Source of the DNA: Dermatemys mawii
Lineage: Eukaryota > Chordata > Testudines > Dermatemydidae
Direction: 5' to 3'
Length of the DNA stretch: 64,000 nt
Assembly: GCA_007922305.1 (NCBI GenBank)
Contig: ML677334.1
Location: 61,606,858-61,670,857 of the forward strand
Below the pieces are notes generated by a model that searched no databases, was not told the DNA's origin, and saw only the letters and a program-made list of their open reading frames with translations. The position numbers and the translations under genes are program-made. Positions 33,943 through 46,568 of the stretch are shown one piece after another. Position 1 is the first letter of the stretch; each line of letters begins with the position of its first letter.

Positions 33943-36094
33943 ACCTGTGTCAGACATTCATGCTTCTTTTGCCTGGCTGGATGACTTCCAAACTCAAAGA
34001 GCTTTCATGATGACTGTTCAAGCTCTTCGGGGGAGATACTCATGCAAATATAAAATTGCATAGGTATTCACAACACCTTCTGCAAGCAAATGTACATTCA
34101 TATTAATACTTGAAAAGAGGCTGTGTATGGGGCTGTGAATAAAAGCAAATTCAATTTAATTAATTGTTTATTAATATGTTTTTCTTTTTTGTTCAGAATT
34201 TTGCCTAGTTGGGGTATAAGCAGATTCCTGAATATAGAAAGAAACAGTGCTATGATCATATACCATATTTCCCATTAATAGTAATGGAAGTTCAATTAAT
34301 TATGGTAGGAGTGAATCCTAAAAAAAAAAAAAAGTTTCCTCAATATTTTGTATCACACTGTGTTTTAAGAAATTGAATGACACTATTAAAATACAGTATT
34401 CAGAATTGTTTATAGAAGTTCTGATTTGATACTGAAAAAGCAATAAACTGACTGGCATTCAGCAATATTCTATAATTTGTTTCTATTGTGCACCCATAGA
34501 GAACTTCAAAATGCTTCACTGAAAACCTTAATAGAAGCTTAATATAACAGAAGGTCTCTGGATAGATAGATAGAGAAGAGATGACTCTGAGGGGGAACAA
34601 TAGAGGAGCAGCACAAGAGCTGACAATCTTCAACTGTGAAGAATCACAGGGAAAAGGCAGAGGTAAAAACTGGAGAAGTACAGTGAATAAGTGAGGTTAG
34701 AGAGGTAGGATAAAATAATTCCTAAAGTTTTTCGATTGCTAGGAATACAACTTTGAATTACATTCTGGCATGGATAGGTGTTTACCAATGTGATATATGT
34801 ATTGCTCAACTGCCACAACCAAAATATAGGACACAATCTGGAAACAAGACACACTATAAAACCAATACTTCTGGATCTGTGAAATGAGTTGTGATGCAGT
34901 TCTATTTTCATTTTCCATTGCTATAGTATGATACTGTGCTAGCCTCAATTACATGATTCACCACATTTGACATGTCTCAAACCTCTCATAAGGCAGAGTA
35001 GTTGAGAATACGGTATGGTCCTTTTTTTTTATGGAATGATAGGCCCTACTATCCATGTTCTAGACCCCAAGATTAGGAAATCAGGTTTCAGGACTCCCAT
35101 AACAAAGTTAATGGGAGCAAAAAAAGACAAGAATGAATTTAAAGCATGACTAAGAATTCCAGCAGAGGTAAGATTAAAAATAAGAGCAAACTCTGTCAAT
35201 ATTTAAGACTTGAACAAGACATATGTAAGAATGGAAAGAACTGGTCTGAGTTAAGGAGAACATTGGCAAATTCAGACACTTTTATTGAAAACACCTGGTG
35301 TGGCTCTTTCTGCTTGTTACAGTTTTAACCAAAAAAAAAAAATTAACCCTGGTGCCTAAATTAAAGTAATTATTTATGTATCATGAGATTGTCTGTTAAT
35401 TTGTATAATTTCATTGTTCTGCATGAGTTCATTCCAAAGCTCTGGCAGTTAGCATATTTTTCCTATTTCATATAATGACATAGCTGCAAAAGTGGATCTT
35501 ATTTATAAAGTTGGTAATCCTCTACTCTTAATGTGTTTATTTTGCTTTTAAGAACTAGATTTATTAACTCTATTAAATGCACTTAGAAGTGAAAATCAAT
35601 GTGCATCCTGGAAAAGCAATAACAATACTTAGTTTTGTTAGAGAGCAGAAAGAACCAACATTTAGTCTTTTGCCTATTTTTACCTATTTTATACAATCTT
35701 ATATTTGCTTAATGTTTCTTTATTATTTACCATCTGGTTTTGAGTCTTTACAGTTCAGTTAAAGAAACTGTAGATTTATTAATAGGCCATGAGCTGTTTT
35801 TATATGAATACTCGTGAATTTTAGTCTTGGTTATCACAGATGGGGCTGGTAGTTTTGCCTCTTAAGGTTAGCTAACACTTCCTGTTATAAAGCCCTGTTC
35901 TTGGTTGCATATATCTGGGTTATCAGCATTATGCTCAACCTTTTTTCTGAATTTTCCTCCAAAATCATTTAGCCATTTCTGAGAACAAAGCTAGGGAAAA
36001 TACCATTGTTTTGCCAATGTAAAAAAAAGATTCTACTGACCTTTTCTTTGCAGAGCTCCATGCTCCCTATGCTGGAATCAGAGACTTAAAATTT
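33943..36094. other. Unique AT-rich sequence
   Basis: No gene seen. An A15 run lies at 34320-34334 and a short (GATA)n at 34561-34574. Featureless frames lie on the minus strand at 34400-34948. Confidence 0.45.
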
Positions 36095-37288
36095 GGCAAG
36101 GTCTCTCACTAAACTAAACAGTCCTGGGATAAGAGGGAAGGTATGTTCATCGATTTTGAAATGCTTAAGACAGGAAACTAAAGGATAGGGATAAATGGTC
36201 AGCTTTCAGAATGGAGAGAGGTAAATAGTGGTGTCCTCCAGGGATTCATACTGGGGCATGTGCTATTCAACATATTCATAAATCATCTGGAAAAAAAGGG
36301 TAAACAGTGAGGTAGCAAAGTATGCAGGTGATACAAAAATACTCAAGAAAGTTAAGTCCAAAGCTGACTGCAAAGAGTTACAAAGGGATCTCACAAAACT
36401 GCGTGACTGGGCAAGAAAATGGCAGATGAAATTCAATCTTGATAAATACAAAATAATGCATGTTGTAAAACATAGTCCCAAGTATAGATTAAAAAATGAT
36501 GGGCTCTAAATTAGCTGTTACCACTCAGGAAAGATCTTGGAGTCATTACGGATAGTTCTCTGCAAACATCCACTCATTGTGCAGCAATAGTCCCCCCCAC
36601 AAAATAAAAATAAGTGCATATATAATAAAATAGAAAATATCATAATGCCACTATGTAAATCCATGGTACGCCCACACCTTGAATACTGCATGCAGATCTG
36701 GTCACGGCATCTCAGGAAAAATATATTAAAAATGTAAGAGGTACAGAGAAGGAGAAGAAAAATGATTAAAGGTATAGAATAACTTCCATATGATAGATTA
36801 AAAAAAAGGCTGGATTACTCAGCTTGGAAAAGAGACAACTAAGGGGGGATATAATAGAGGTCAATAAAAACTTGAATGTTATGGAGAAAGTGAATAAGGA
36901 AGTGTTATTTACCCTTAGCATAACACATGAACCAAGAGTCACCCAGTGAAATCAGCAGGCAGCAGATTTAAAACAAACAAAAGAAGTACTTCTTCCCTTC
37001 TTCTTCATTATCAGCCTGTGGAACTTATTGCCAGAGGATGTTGTGAAGGCCCAAACTATTTCTGGGTTCAGAAACGAATGACATAAATTAATGGAGGATA
37101 GGTCCATCAATATACATCAGCCACTAGGATCAGGGATGCAACTCCATCTCTGGGTGTCCCTGCCTCTGACTTCATGATTGCCCTGTTCCATTCATTCCCT
37201 TTGAGTCATCTGGCATTGTCCACTGTTAGAAGACAGGATACTGGACTAGATGGACTATTGGTGATTGGTGTTGACCATTATGTTCCTG
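36095..37288 (+). mobile_element. CR1 LINE, RT C-terminal part to 3' end
   Basis: Plus-strand copy beginning within RT (GTCAGCTTTCAGAATGGAGA near 36198). A readable frame from about 36312 gives VAKYAGDTKILKKVKSKADC and, further on, LTKLRDWARKWQMKFN. This is the RT catalytic box and the following 'Lq.dl..l..Wa..WqM.FN..K' signature. The box reads YAGD, so one catalytic Asp is Gly. The 3' untranslated end (about 37075-37288) shows GGAGGATAGGTCCATCAAT and GACAGGATACTGGACTAGAT, the reverse complement of the type seen at 59751-59945. Inactive, 5'-truncated. Confidence 0.92.
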
Positions 37289-37299
37289 GTAATAGATGC

Positions 37300-37830
37300 A
37301 CCCAACTGCTGTGGGATGGACTATGTTTGAGCATCAGAGCTGAAAGCTGGGATCCTGTCTCTGATGTAATAACTTCCCCTCCCACTACTGTCACTCAGCC
37401 TGACTGCTCAAAGTCTGATGGTGGTGGGAGAAAGGTTGTTGCTGGGGATGGGAGGCTGGGACTTCGTGGGCAAGGAGATTAGGACTGGGAGATGAGGAGG
37501 AGGCACTGATTGGACCCAGGAGTTGGTGAGAGAAATGAGGGGGTGAGTGCTGGCACAGGGACTAGGTGCCAGTTGATGGAGGGTGAGACGGGAAGGACAC
37601 TGAGACTGGATGAGGATCTGAGGTTGGGTGGGAGAGTGTGACTGTCTGAATAAAGAGACTGGGATTAGGAGCCACTCTGCAGGGAAACAGGGCAGGAGGA
37701 GAGAAAACAGATTGGGCTGTCAAGGAGTTAGTGTTCCAGGGAGAACTGGGACTGGCTGGACTTAGTGTCTGGCTGGACAGAGACTGAGATGCAGAGCCAG
37801 GGAAAGAGGGTTGGTAGAGCTGGGCCAAAA
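37300..37830 (+). repeat. Purine-rich degenerate repeat tract
   Basis: GGACTGGGA, GAGACTGGGA, GGGACTGGCTGGACT and similar G/A-rich words recur irregularly from about 37440 to 37800. The minus-strand 90-codon frame here is therefore rich in Ser, Pro and Leu and is not a gene. It could be a decayed minisatellite or part of an unnamed transposon. Confidence 0.5.
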
Positions 37831-39200
37831 ACAATAACTGTTTCCTGGAGGATTTTGAATATTTTTGTTCTAATTTGGAATGAAAGAAATTCCAAAATTC
37901 TCCATGAAACAGAAATCCAGATTTTTTTTTTAATGGTAACGTTTTATTTTGATAGATTCAAAACAAACTTTTGTGTGGTATCCCGATGGGTAGCCAGGAA
38001 GCACAGAGAGCCAGGCTTCCTGATTCCTGGGACATAACTCACCTACTGCCTGATTCATGGGAGTGGGGTGGCCCAGTGAGGATGGTTCCCAGGGAATAAA
38101 TGTATGTGTGTGAATTTGGGAGGAAAAATATGCTAGTTTCTGTTTCCCCTCTGTCATTTGTTCATGGAAGGTTAGATGATACCATTCTTCATACTGTAAT
38201 CATATTACATAAAAAGTCTCACCCATTTAATTAATGAACCTCTATATAAATACATTAAATGAGTATGAAAACCAAATGCAGGTTTTATTCATAATGCTAA
38301 TGAATACTGAGTTCCAGATGATGAACACATCAGTATGCTCTAAATGTTCCTAGCAGTCTAGCAGGCTTTTCTATCTTTGCAGTTTTTTTCCTATGATGTT
38401 AAATGACATTTCAGTTTTTTCCAATAGATTTGTCAATATTTCTGCTTGAAACTAAAATACCAACATCAGGTACTGCCATTGAATGCCACTTAAAAATGCA
38501 TTATTGTATAAATTAACATTTTGTCTTCATTTACGGTCTAGTTCATGTACTGTAAAATGTTTTGTGTTCAGTTGCTTCGTGTTTTAGCATCTACTGTATC
38601 ATTGGGTTTTTTTTTATCATCTCTGTTTGATACATTGATCAGAGGTAATTACGTTACCAATGTGCAGTTTCAACTCATTTGTAACAAACAAGAAAAAAGG
38701 TACTAAGCAGCAACCAGAAGTCATCCCGAGAGATGGCCTGTAGGAAGGTTAATTTGCTATTTAAGGACATGGTACAAAACCCTAGTTAAAGTTAATGGGG
38801 GTCTTTCCATTGACTTCAGTGGGTTTGGATGAGGCCCTAAATGTGTTTGCTTCAGAGTTTTGTATGACTGAAATAAACCGCACCAAATGCGTAACTAGAA
38901 CTGGTATTCAACAGCATAAGTATTAAAGGCAAATTCTTTACTTAGTACTTTTAGCTATGATTGGTTGGACATGGAACTGAACAGTGTTGGCCATAAGCTG
39001 GGACCTGAGTTGTACTGAACCGTCAGAACAGCTGAATGTAGTGCACTCTGGACACCTCAAAAAGGAGCACAATGTCTTCCCCTCTAGCATGTGCTGCTGA
39101 CCTCAAAAAGTGTTAACAGCCTTCCTAGGCATTATATGTTAGGGGGGTTTCAATATGTATGTTTTTTATAATGTATTTTGTTGTGGGCTTCTTGAATTAT
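37831..39200. other. Non-coding sequence, possible A/T-rich repeat at left
   Basis: At 37835-37950 'gaaattccaaaattctccat', TTTTGAATATTTTTG and TTTTTTTTTAATGG resemble the A/T-rich texture near 2480-2680. The rest is unique with no gene. Confidence 0.35.
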
Positions 39201-39293
39201 CTGAGACAAGGTGGGTGAGATAGTATTTTTATTCAACGAACTTCTGTTAGTGGAAGAGACAAGCTTTTGAGCTACACAAATTATAGATTATAA
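39201..39293 (+). repeat. Short interspersed repeat fragment
   Basis: CTGAGACAAGGTGGGTGAGA, then TATTTTTATTCAACGAACTT and AGAGACAAGCTTTTGAGCTA follow a repeat I recognise as very common in turtle DNA but cannot classify securely. Its A/T-rich middle and AAGCTTT word recall the palindromic repeats at 9798 and 32975. Only one arm is present. Confidence 0.5.
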
Positions 39294-39524
39294 GAATGGT
39301 GACAATACTGGAATGCTACATCAAAGTATGTCCCAACCTTAGTAAGAAATATGCCATATAATAATATTGTTTCCTTGGAGAAGGTTCAGTGTGAAGGCAA
39401 AGTGTAAGTACTTCTCACTCTAAGGTTGCATAGGGCAGGGATCAATAAGTAAGACGTGTTCAGCCTCCAGGAAAAGCAATGAAAGAGAAGCACGGCTTCA
39501 CCCTCCCGCCATCCTCAGTGAGGG

Positions 39525-39829
39525 TGAGTCTGGGTATGTCTATACTACCTGCTGGATTGGCAGGCAGTGATCGATCCAGCGGGGGTCGATTTATTGTGTC
39601 TAGTCTAGACATGATAAAGCGACCCCCAAGCACTCTCCCAATGACTCCTGAACTCCACAAGGCCAAGAGGCACAGGCGGAGTCAATGGGGGAGTGGCGGC
39701 AGTCGACTCAGCACAATGAAGACACCATGGTGAATAGGTCTAAGTATGTTGACTTCAGCTATGTAATTCACATAGCTGAAGTTGCATAGTTCGATATCCG
39801 CTTCCCCCCAACCAGTCTAGACCAGGGCT
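39525..39829 (+). mobile_element. MITE family T, copy 1
   Basis: Diverged ends (GTATGTCTATACTAC on the left, CCAGTCTAGACCAGGGCT on the right) correspond to the terminal repeats of the intact copy at 40833. Internal order is the same: GGTCGATTTATTGTGTCTAG, a TCTAGTCTAGA palindrome, GATAAAGCGACCCC, GAAGACACCATGGTGAATAG, then GACTTCAGCTATG with its inverse CATAGCTGAAGT. Two internal stem-loops are therefore kept. No coding capacity. Same orientation as copy 2. Confidence 0.82.
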
Positions 39830-39984
39830 CTAGTTTACATATTACTGAGGCCAAAAGCTGAGTTGGATTCCAAAAAAGATTAGACATTTATATGGATAAC
39901 AAGCGTATATAGAGTTTGTAATAATTAGAGTTTTGGAAGGGATATAAATACTGATTCATGGCAAGAGGAAGGTCTAGTGGTTAG
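39830..39984. other. Short unique interval between repeats
   Basis: About 150 bases between MITE T and a SINE, with nothing recognised. Confidence 0.4.
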
Positions 39985-40140
39985 AATGCTAACTTGGGAC
40001 ACCTAGGTTCAAATTTCCAGCGTGACTTGAGGTAAGTCACTTAGTATCACTGAGCCTTCCTTCTCAATCTGTAAAATGGGAATAATACTTCCTTGGTGGC
40101 ATGAGAATAAATACATTAAGGTATGAGTTTAAGACATTGT
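39985..40140 (+). repeat. CORE-SINE (MIR-like)
   Basis: GGTCTAGTGGTTAGAATGCT (tRNA-like A-box region), then CCTAGGTTCAAATTTCCAGC (B-box region), then GGTAAGTCACTTAGT, GAGCCTTCC and CAATCTGTAAAATGGGAATA. This is the classic order of a tRNA-derived head and CORE region. The 3' end is decayed. Confidence 0.85.
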
Positions 40141-40832
40141 GGTAATGTGGGTAGGGGACATATAAGTAGCATAGATAAGGAGGATGTCTTCTTAATCCTT
40201 ACAGTTAGGCAGTTAGGGGATTTTTTTGCTTCCAGGAGGGGAAGTTGCATCTTCCTCTGAAGCATCTTGTACTATTCACTATTAGGGACAGAATATTGGA
40301 TTAGGTGGTCAGAACCTGTATGGCAATTCCTATTTGAAGTGTTCAAGCTACTGCCTATCTCTCCAGCTATAAAATTCTGTAGAAAGGGTGATTAGTCAAT
40401 GAAAAAGCAGCTAATTCATGGAAAACTTGTTATTAGTTTCATCTCCACACCTCCCTACTAGCTTATTTCCTGAGTCAGTTCATTGGGGTAGTCTGAACTC
40501 TTAACTGAGTGAATGAGTTAAGGAAGGGACCACACTTGAATGTGTCAGAGCCTTCTGTTGCAATAAATAAAAAGCTAAAATCCAAACCAAAATTCCTTCT
40601 GACAACAGCTGCAGCCTGTGTCAGGAGGGAAAGTAAAATAAAAGATGGATGTCTGAACCCAAAATGGTGCCTCAGCCTCTGGGACACACTATTATTTTTG
40701 CTATGTGGTCTGTAATTAAAATCACAGCTATCTGTGCCTCAGAGAAAACATCTGTCCTTCAAGCACACACTTTTTTTTAGCTGTACAAAAGACTTAGGTA
40801 AGGTCAGGAAACAGTCACAATCACAAGACGTA
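40141..40832. other. Unique sequence
   Basis: Complementary-strand frames at 40475-40687 and 40509-40715 overlap each other and show no domain. No repeat recognised. Confidence 0.45.
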
Positions 40833-41134
40833 AGGCCAGGTCTACACTACCCAATGGATTGGCGGGTATGATTGATCTATCGGAATCGATTTATTGTGTT
40901 TAGTCTAGATGTGATAAATCAATCCTTGAGCACATTTCCCGTTGATGCTGGAACTCCACTGACATGAGAGGTGGAAGCAGATTCAACAGGGGAGCGGCAG
41001 CAGTTGACTGGTCACTGTGAGGACACCGAGGTAAGTCGACCTAAAATATGTCGACTTCAGCAACACTATTTGCCCATAGCTGAAGTTGCATATCTTAGGT
41101 CGATGCCCCCTCCCCTCCAGTGTAGACCTGGCCT
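40833..41134 (+). mobile_element. MITE family T, copy 2 (intact ends, TA target site)
   Basis: 302 bases bounded by AGGCCAGGTCTACACT and its exact inverse AGTGTAGACCTGGCCT, a 16-base perfect terminal inverted repeat. TA lies directly outside both ends (40831-40832 and 41135-41136), as for Tc1/mariner-type insertion. Internally there are two more hairpin-forming pairs: ATCGATTTATTGTG with GTGATAAATCAATC, and GTCGACTTCAGCAA with GCTGAAGTTGC. No open frame is relevant. I recognise the family as abundant in turtles. The superfamily is inferred from the TA site alone. Confidence 0.88.
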
Positions 41135-41136
41135 TA

Positions 41137-44100
41137 CTGTGAAGATCCTCAATGGGAATGTTTAATGCTTTGAATTTGCTCAGTGTCAGCATAGATTAAT
41201 ACAAAGAAAACATGCCGATGGGAAAAACAGATTACTAGTCTTGTAAGGAAATAAGATTTTTTTAAAAGTAAACTAATAGCTTTGAAAAGCTATATTAGTT
41301 TGATACGGGCTACTATATTAGCACTGGATGGAACACCAAAGATAAAATAAGAACATACTTAACCTTTTGGATAAAACTGAAAATGAATCTTATTATTTGG
41401 GTTTCTTTGTTTTGGAGAACTAGGCAACAGGCAATTTTTTTCCTTATAATTATACCTGTCCTTGTTCTTTTGAGGATTAGAAGAAGAAATGCCTAAATAA
41501 AACAAGATAGGCTTGTTCTCGTAAGGAATTCCATTTTCATTGGAAATACTAAATAATCTCACAGAAGAAACTATTCTTAGTTTCCAGTACTGCAGACTTA
41601 AGAACTGTGGATAGTTTGGAGAATTTCAGCTGTTCTTCACACCTGCAGGTTTCCTATCACTATTTCCACACACACATCCACCAGTACAAACACAATCACT
41701 GACCATACACAAACAGCCATTATGACTACATGTAATCATCCCACAATTCTGAATCATGAAATGCATAAAAACTCCCATGCTCTGCTTTTATTCATACAAA
41801 TACTGTACAGAGGTTGGATGTTAGTAAAACAAACCATCCAAAAAGCAAAGCTACTCTTACAATTCCAGACTAAACATCATGCACATGCAGCAATCTTTTT
41901 TCCCCTGAGCAAAATAATTCCATGCAACCCTTTTAAGATAAATCTCATTAGACACAAAGCTCGCTTATGAAAAATCTTAAATCTTATGCAAGATAATAAA
42001 ACTGTCTTTTATGTGAAAACATCAATTGTTGTAACAAACCATTATGGTTAGTAATACCGAGCAAATGTGTATATAAACCCACTTATACAAGCAACACTCT
42101 GTGTAAATCATAGTTTCAATTCTCCATATGTTATATAGAGTAGTAATCACTTCTCTAGATAGCACATAGAACAAGGCATGTGTAACACGAACAAAATCAC
42201 AGCGATAGTGTTGAAATTGGTATGCTAGTGATCAGCAAGAATCTGTTTAATTGATGAGGGTGGGAGATGTGTATGAGTGAAGAACTGGGTGTTAAGGTTG
42301 ATGTTACTTCTCTAACTCTAGCTTTCCCTTTCTTCACTTCCTACATTTAACCTTAAACTAACAGATTTTATTGGAGGAGGGGAGTGGAGATGGAGAGAAC
42401 AAATACCCTCCATTTTAAAAGGGATCCAGTGTTAACCTTCTCAAACATCATGATGGTAGTTTGGATCTGAGCATACAGGGAAAGTTCTAGGAGGGTGTCC
42501 AGGGTTGTGAAACTGTCAAGGAGCCATGCTCTCTAGTCTCAGTTTACATGTCTGATGAGATTTCCAAAAACTCTCAGCATTGGTCTAACTCTTTTCCCAC
42601 TGAAGTCAGATGGCCAACCGTTCTGAAAACCCATGCTTCAAGTTTTTGCATAACAGTAGTGCTGTACATTCTGACTTCTCTTATGCCATCCTTACACCCT
42701 GCACCTTTCCTGTGTCTCACCATGTTCTCTAAACCCCTTCTACACCCACTTTTTGTCTGCTGTTCTGGGGAGCACTGGTCTCCAGTCCAGGTTTTATGTA
42801 AAATATTCCATATAATCCTTGACTGGAAAATGGTGCTCCTTCGTCCCAATGCTTCCTAAATCCTTCCCTGCCATTCCTCCAACAACCTTCTTTCTTCCCC
42901 TTTCCAAACATCCCTTTTTCTTGCCAATCCAGAATAACTCCATTATGAGAATGAGAATCTATCTTCCATACTGCATTCAGGCCTGCACACTACTACAAAG
43001 GCTCCTCTCTTCCCATGACCCTTTCCAATGACTCAGTCCATCAGCTGCTGTGTCACAGTTTGGCTCCAGGTCAGTGTATTGTATAAATGTATTTTAGTTT
43101 ACATGTAAAAAATCAGCTTTTCATAACTTTGTATTCCACGCCTCATCTGTCACCTGATCTACTGGTAACATTTCTCCCTGTCATGGGAACAAAAGTATTC
43201 TGGAATTTATAGCTCAAGCCATTTTGAACATATTAGGTGCTAGTGAAGCTAGAAAAGCGTTTAAAATGGAAGGAGAGGGAAACTTGGAAAACACACTGAA
43301 CCAGTTTGTAGGCTACTGTATTTTGCCATAGTCCCATGAATGGAGCGGTGCCTTGTTTGCATCAGCTGAGGAGCTAGTCCTCCATCTTAAAAACTCCTTG
43401 TGGGACACTTCTGTGACATTTTGAAGAAAATATTCTACCCTAGGATGCAATATAACGCGGATTTTTGAAGAGAATTTCTTACTTTTCTTTGGGGGAGGGG
43501 AGCAGTGGTAGATTGCATGGGGACTGTTGGAAATCAGACTATAATTGGACTATAATCTAAATATAGAGAGCCTGAGTCCCCTCTACAATGCTGTTGAGCT
43601 CACTAATTACACATAGTGTGATGAGCAGTTTTCTTAATCCCTTCACTATTTTTATTTTGGAAAGATGAGCTATTCCTTTTTTTTATTTAAACTGAATGAT
43701 TCTCCCACTCTGGATCATGAATTATCCAAAACAAACACTTTGTACTAGAGTTCTTTTCAGATGTGTGCAGTCATCATGTCACAGAAACTTGTGTTTTAAT
43801 TTTATAAAATAACTGTCTACAGACAAGTCCAAGAATAGAGCAGGTGGATTTAATTCTTAGATGCTCAAATATAAGGCCCTAAAAGTTCAGTGTGAGATTT
43901 TGACAATGGACCAGTCACATCTGCTGAGCAAGAAAGTGGATTCAAACTGAATCGTTTGCCAAGATGTGCTGCAAACTGAGTTCAAACCCATCAAATTAAT
44001 TTTCATTGCAAATGTTCATGCAGCCCTTGTCAGTAATCTTCTGCAAAATGGAATAGATTAGGTCAGTTCCTCAGATGGTATAAATCAACAGCTCTATTGG

Positions 44101-44165
44101 CTTCACATCACCTGAAGTTTGGCCCTGCATGGTGTTAGTTCCAGTTGTTTTGTTGCTGATATTGA
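41137..44165. other. Unique sequence with a pyrimidine-rich block
   Basis: From about 42540 to 43060 the plus strand is C/T-rich, with frames of 60-103 codons on both strands. The texture recalls a decayed LINE such as the L2 at 26240, but no RT or endonuclease motif can be read. The rest is AT-rich and featureless. Confidence 0.4.
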
Positions 44166-44330
44166 TGGCCCAGTGGTTAATGCACTAGTTTAGAACTTGA
44201 GAAGTCTCAGTTTAAGACTATATCGTGCCAGTCTTCCTATATGACCTTGGGCAAGTCACTTGATCTCTGTGTCCTATAGTAACTCCCAGGGATGTTGTAA
44301 GGGATAAATGCATAACATGATTGTCAGGCA
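44166..44330 (+). repeat. CORE-SINE (MIR-like)
   Basis: GGCCCAGTGGTTAATGCACT (A-box region), CTCAGTTTAAGACTATATCG (decayed B-box region), then TATATGACCTTGGGCAAGTC, ACTTGATCTCTGTG and AGGGATGTTGTAAGGGATAA. A tRNA-derived SINE of the same kind as 39985-40140, with a longer 3' part. Confidence 0.85.
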
Positions 44331-45540
44331 CTCAGGTAAGGATGGGGGGATGGGGCATATAAGTACCTAAAAAAAATCGATATAGCATCTTTCAACTTAA
44401 AGGATTCTGAGTAGTCTGCAAACTTTGGTTCTGAATAAAAATCACTTCACCATTGAACAGTATCTACTACTGAGGTGGAGGATGGTATATACAGCACTTC
44501 ACAATATCAGGTACTGGCGACTGAGGCTAATCACATCTTGGTTTTCTTTCAAGTCATGGAATCTTTACTGCCCATTTGTCACAGTCTCATCTGAAAGGCA
44601 CAGTAAATCTAGAGTTGGTTGTGGGGGGGGGGAATATAGACAGAATTTTATAAATAATTCTAGAAACTTTTCACTGATGGACATTTGGAGACTTACATTT
44701 AATTCTAGGTATTTTATTTGGATTTACTATCAGATAGATGAAGGGTGCCCTGCAGACTAGGGTGTGCTGGGGCTGCAGTAGCAACTCCTGACTTGAAGTA
44801 AGAATACCAGCTAAATGCCTCAAGGCTTTGTTCAGTGGCTTTCAACACTTCCATTATAAAATTATTCCAGTACCCCTGCCTGCTGGGATTTAAAATGGTA
44901 GTTATTGCTGTTTAGATTGTTAGTGCCAAAAATGTGCTCCGCATGCTTCCATATGTTCAAGAAAACATATTCCCAAAGAGCTTATAATCTACAATTATGG
45001 CATTTAATAATATTTCTCTTTTAAGTTTTATGACCCTTAGGCATGATGGCTCTGGGAACCTTAATGATATGCCTAAAATAAATTAAACTAGATGCTAAGA
45101 AATAGACTTTAATCTTTGGAGAAGTTAAATATTGAAAAGCTTTTGTCAAAGTTCAGGATATTTTCAACATTTTATTAATGTTTGTCTGAAGAAAAGAAAA
45201 TCTACAGTTTGTGGCAAATGACCTTAACATTGTGTTTAGCAGTTTTTTATTACTTTTACTTGATATTCACAAGTTATGACTTAAGACAAATACCATGAGA
45301 ACATTAACTATTTGAATATATTAAGTCTTGATGATAAATGATGCACGGACATTCATTGCTTTGATCTTTATTCATATGCCCTGATCTTAGACATAATGAA
45401 CATAAAAAAAACCCTCAATCTTTTTTTGTACAGGAGGAGGGGTTTCATAGAAAATAACATCTCATTTTCCTTCTGGTAGTGTTACTTTTAGCCTCTCCTC
45501 ACCCCAGCTTTACTGCCAAATGTTTGAGAGTAAAGAGGAT
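44331..45540. other. Non-coding sequence with a possible old repeat
   Basis: At 44925-44995 'tgccaaaaatgtgctccgca' followed by CCCAAAGAGCTTATAATCTA follows an old amniote interspersed repeat that I can recognise only by its 'caaagagcttacaatcta' core. The 111-codon frame at 44425-44760 has no domain. Confidence 0.4.
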
Positions 45541-45975
45541 TGTTTCAGCCTAAAATAAATTGGCTTTTTCCCTGGCGTTCTCCATTTGGAGATGTCGGTC
45601 CGTAAATTACTTTGGGCTTATTACAATTAAATAGCAGCTTGTCAGTTTTTACTCAGAGACAATTGTACCTACATGGATACCATCCAATTTCCCCCATTAA
45701 CAAACTTGCGCATCTCTCTCTCCCCACTAGTCCTTATGCATATATGAGGATGATGGTATTGCCACCAAAATGGTAGGGATTCTGTAACTCGCCAGCAACC
45801 ATTGGCAACACAAACCATAACACATTGCCAGTTTTGCTTATTTCCATGCTAATATTTACATTGTCCAAACTGAAGCCTTTCAGTTTTACTGCAGTGGAAT
45901 TATATTCATTCAAAGGGCCTAAAAAAGTGATTTGTTTTCCTTGGATGTTGGTATCAGTGATGTTAGGGGTATTGC
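45541..45975. other. Candidate conserved noncoding block
   Basis: A repeat-free block with several TAATTAC, ATTACAATTAAAT and TTAAT/ATTAA homeodomain-type words plus TATGCATATATGAG and TTTCCATGCTAATATT octamer-like sites. This is the look of vertebrate developmental enhancers, but motif density alone is weak evidence. Conservation cannot be judged from one sequence. Confidence 0.25.
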
Positions 45976-46568
45976 TGACTTTACATTTTGCTGTTATTTA
46001 AGATAAGTTTCCCCATGCCTTGAACACAGCAGGTTCTGGATTTACACCACTAAATGAGCAGTTCTGCAATCCAAATGCCAGCAAAAGCAGCACACAGGAG
46101 TATGCCGTTTCCAAGGTCTTTCAGCCATCACACAGTTAACAATTTAAAACACAAATCAAAACATTTTTCCCTCTCCCTATATAGCGGGAGATACTGCTAG
46201 ACATTTAAGCTAAAATTAATAACTTTCCTTATTAATTACTACTAAACGAGTCTGAGTAACTCCTTCCCCCCCTATTTTTTGGCAAGGTTAATTTTTTTTA
46301 ACTGTGCTTTGGGAACCCACATGGGGTCAAGAAATTTATCAGCCCTGATTTGCTTAGGGCTTGCTGGGGCTGGATACATAACCATTGTTAATTATCCAGT
46401 GAGCGTATGTTTTACTGGAGAGCAGGCAGTTTTCAGTAACAGGCTACAATTCCAACAGATATTCCCAATGGTAAGGGAATCTCCAATGCTATTGACTGGG
46501 ACAGTCTCTTTTTTAAGCCCTCTCCCAGCCATGCCTACTTTTTTGCTAAAAAAACAGGATTCAGAGTA
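45976..46568. other. Unique sequence
   Basis: The 96-codon plus frame at 46279-46569 shows no known domain. No repeat recognised until the GT run. Confidence 0.4.
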
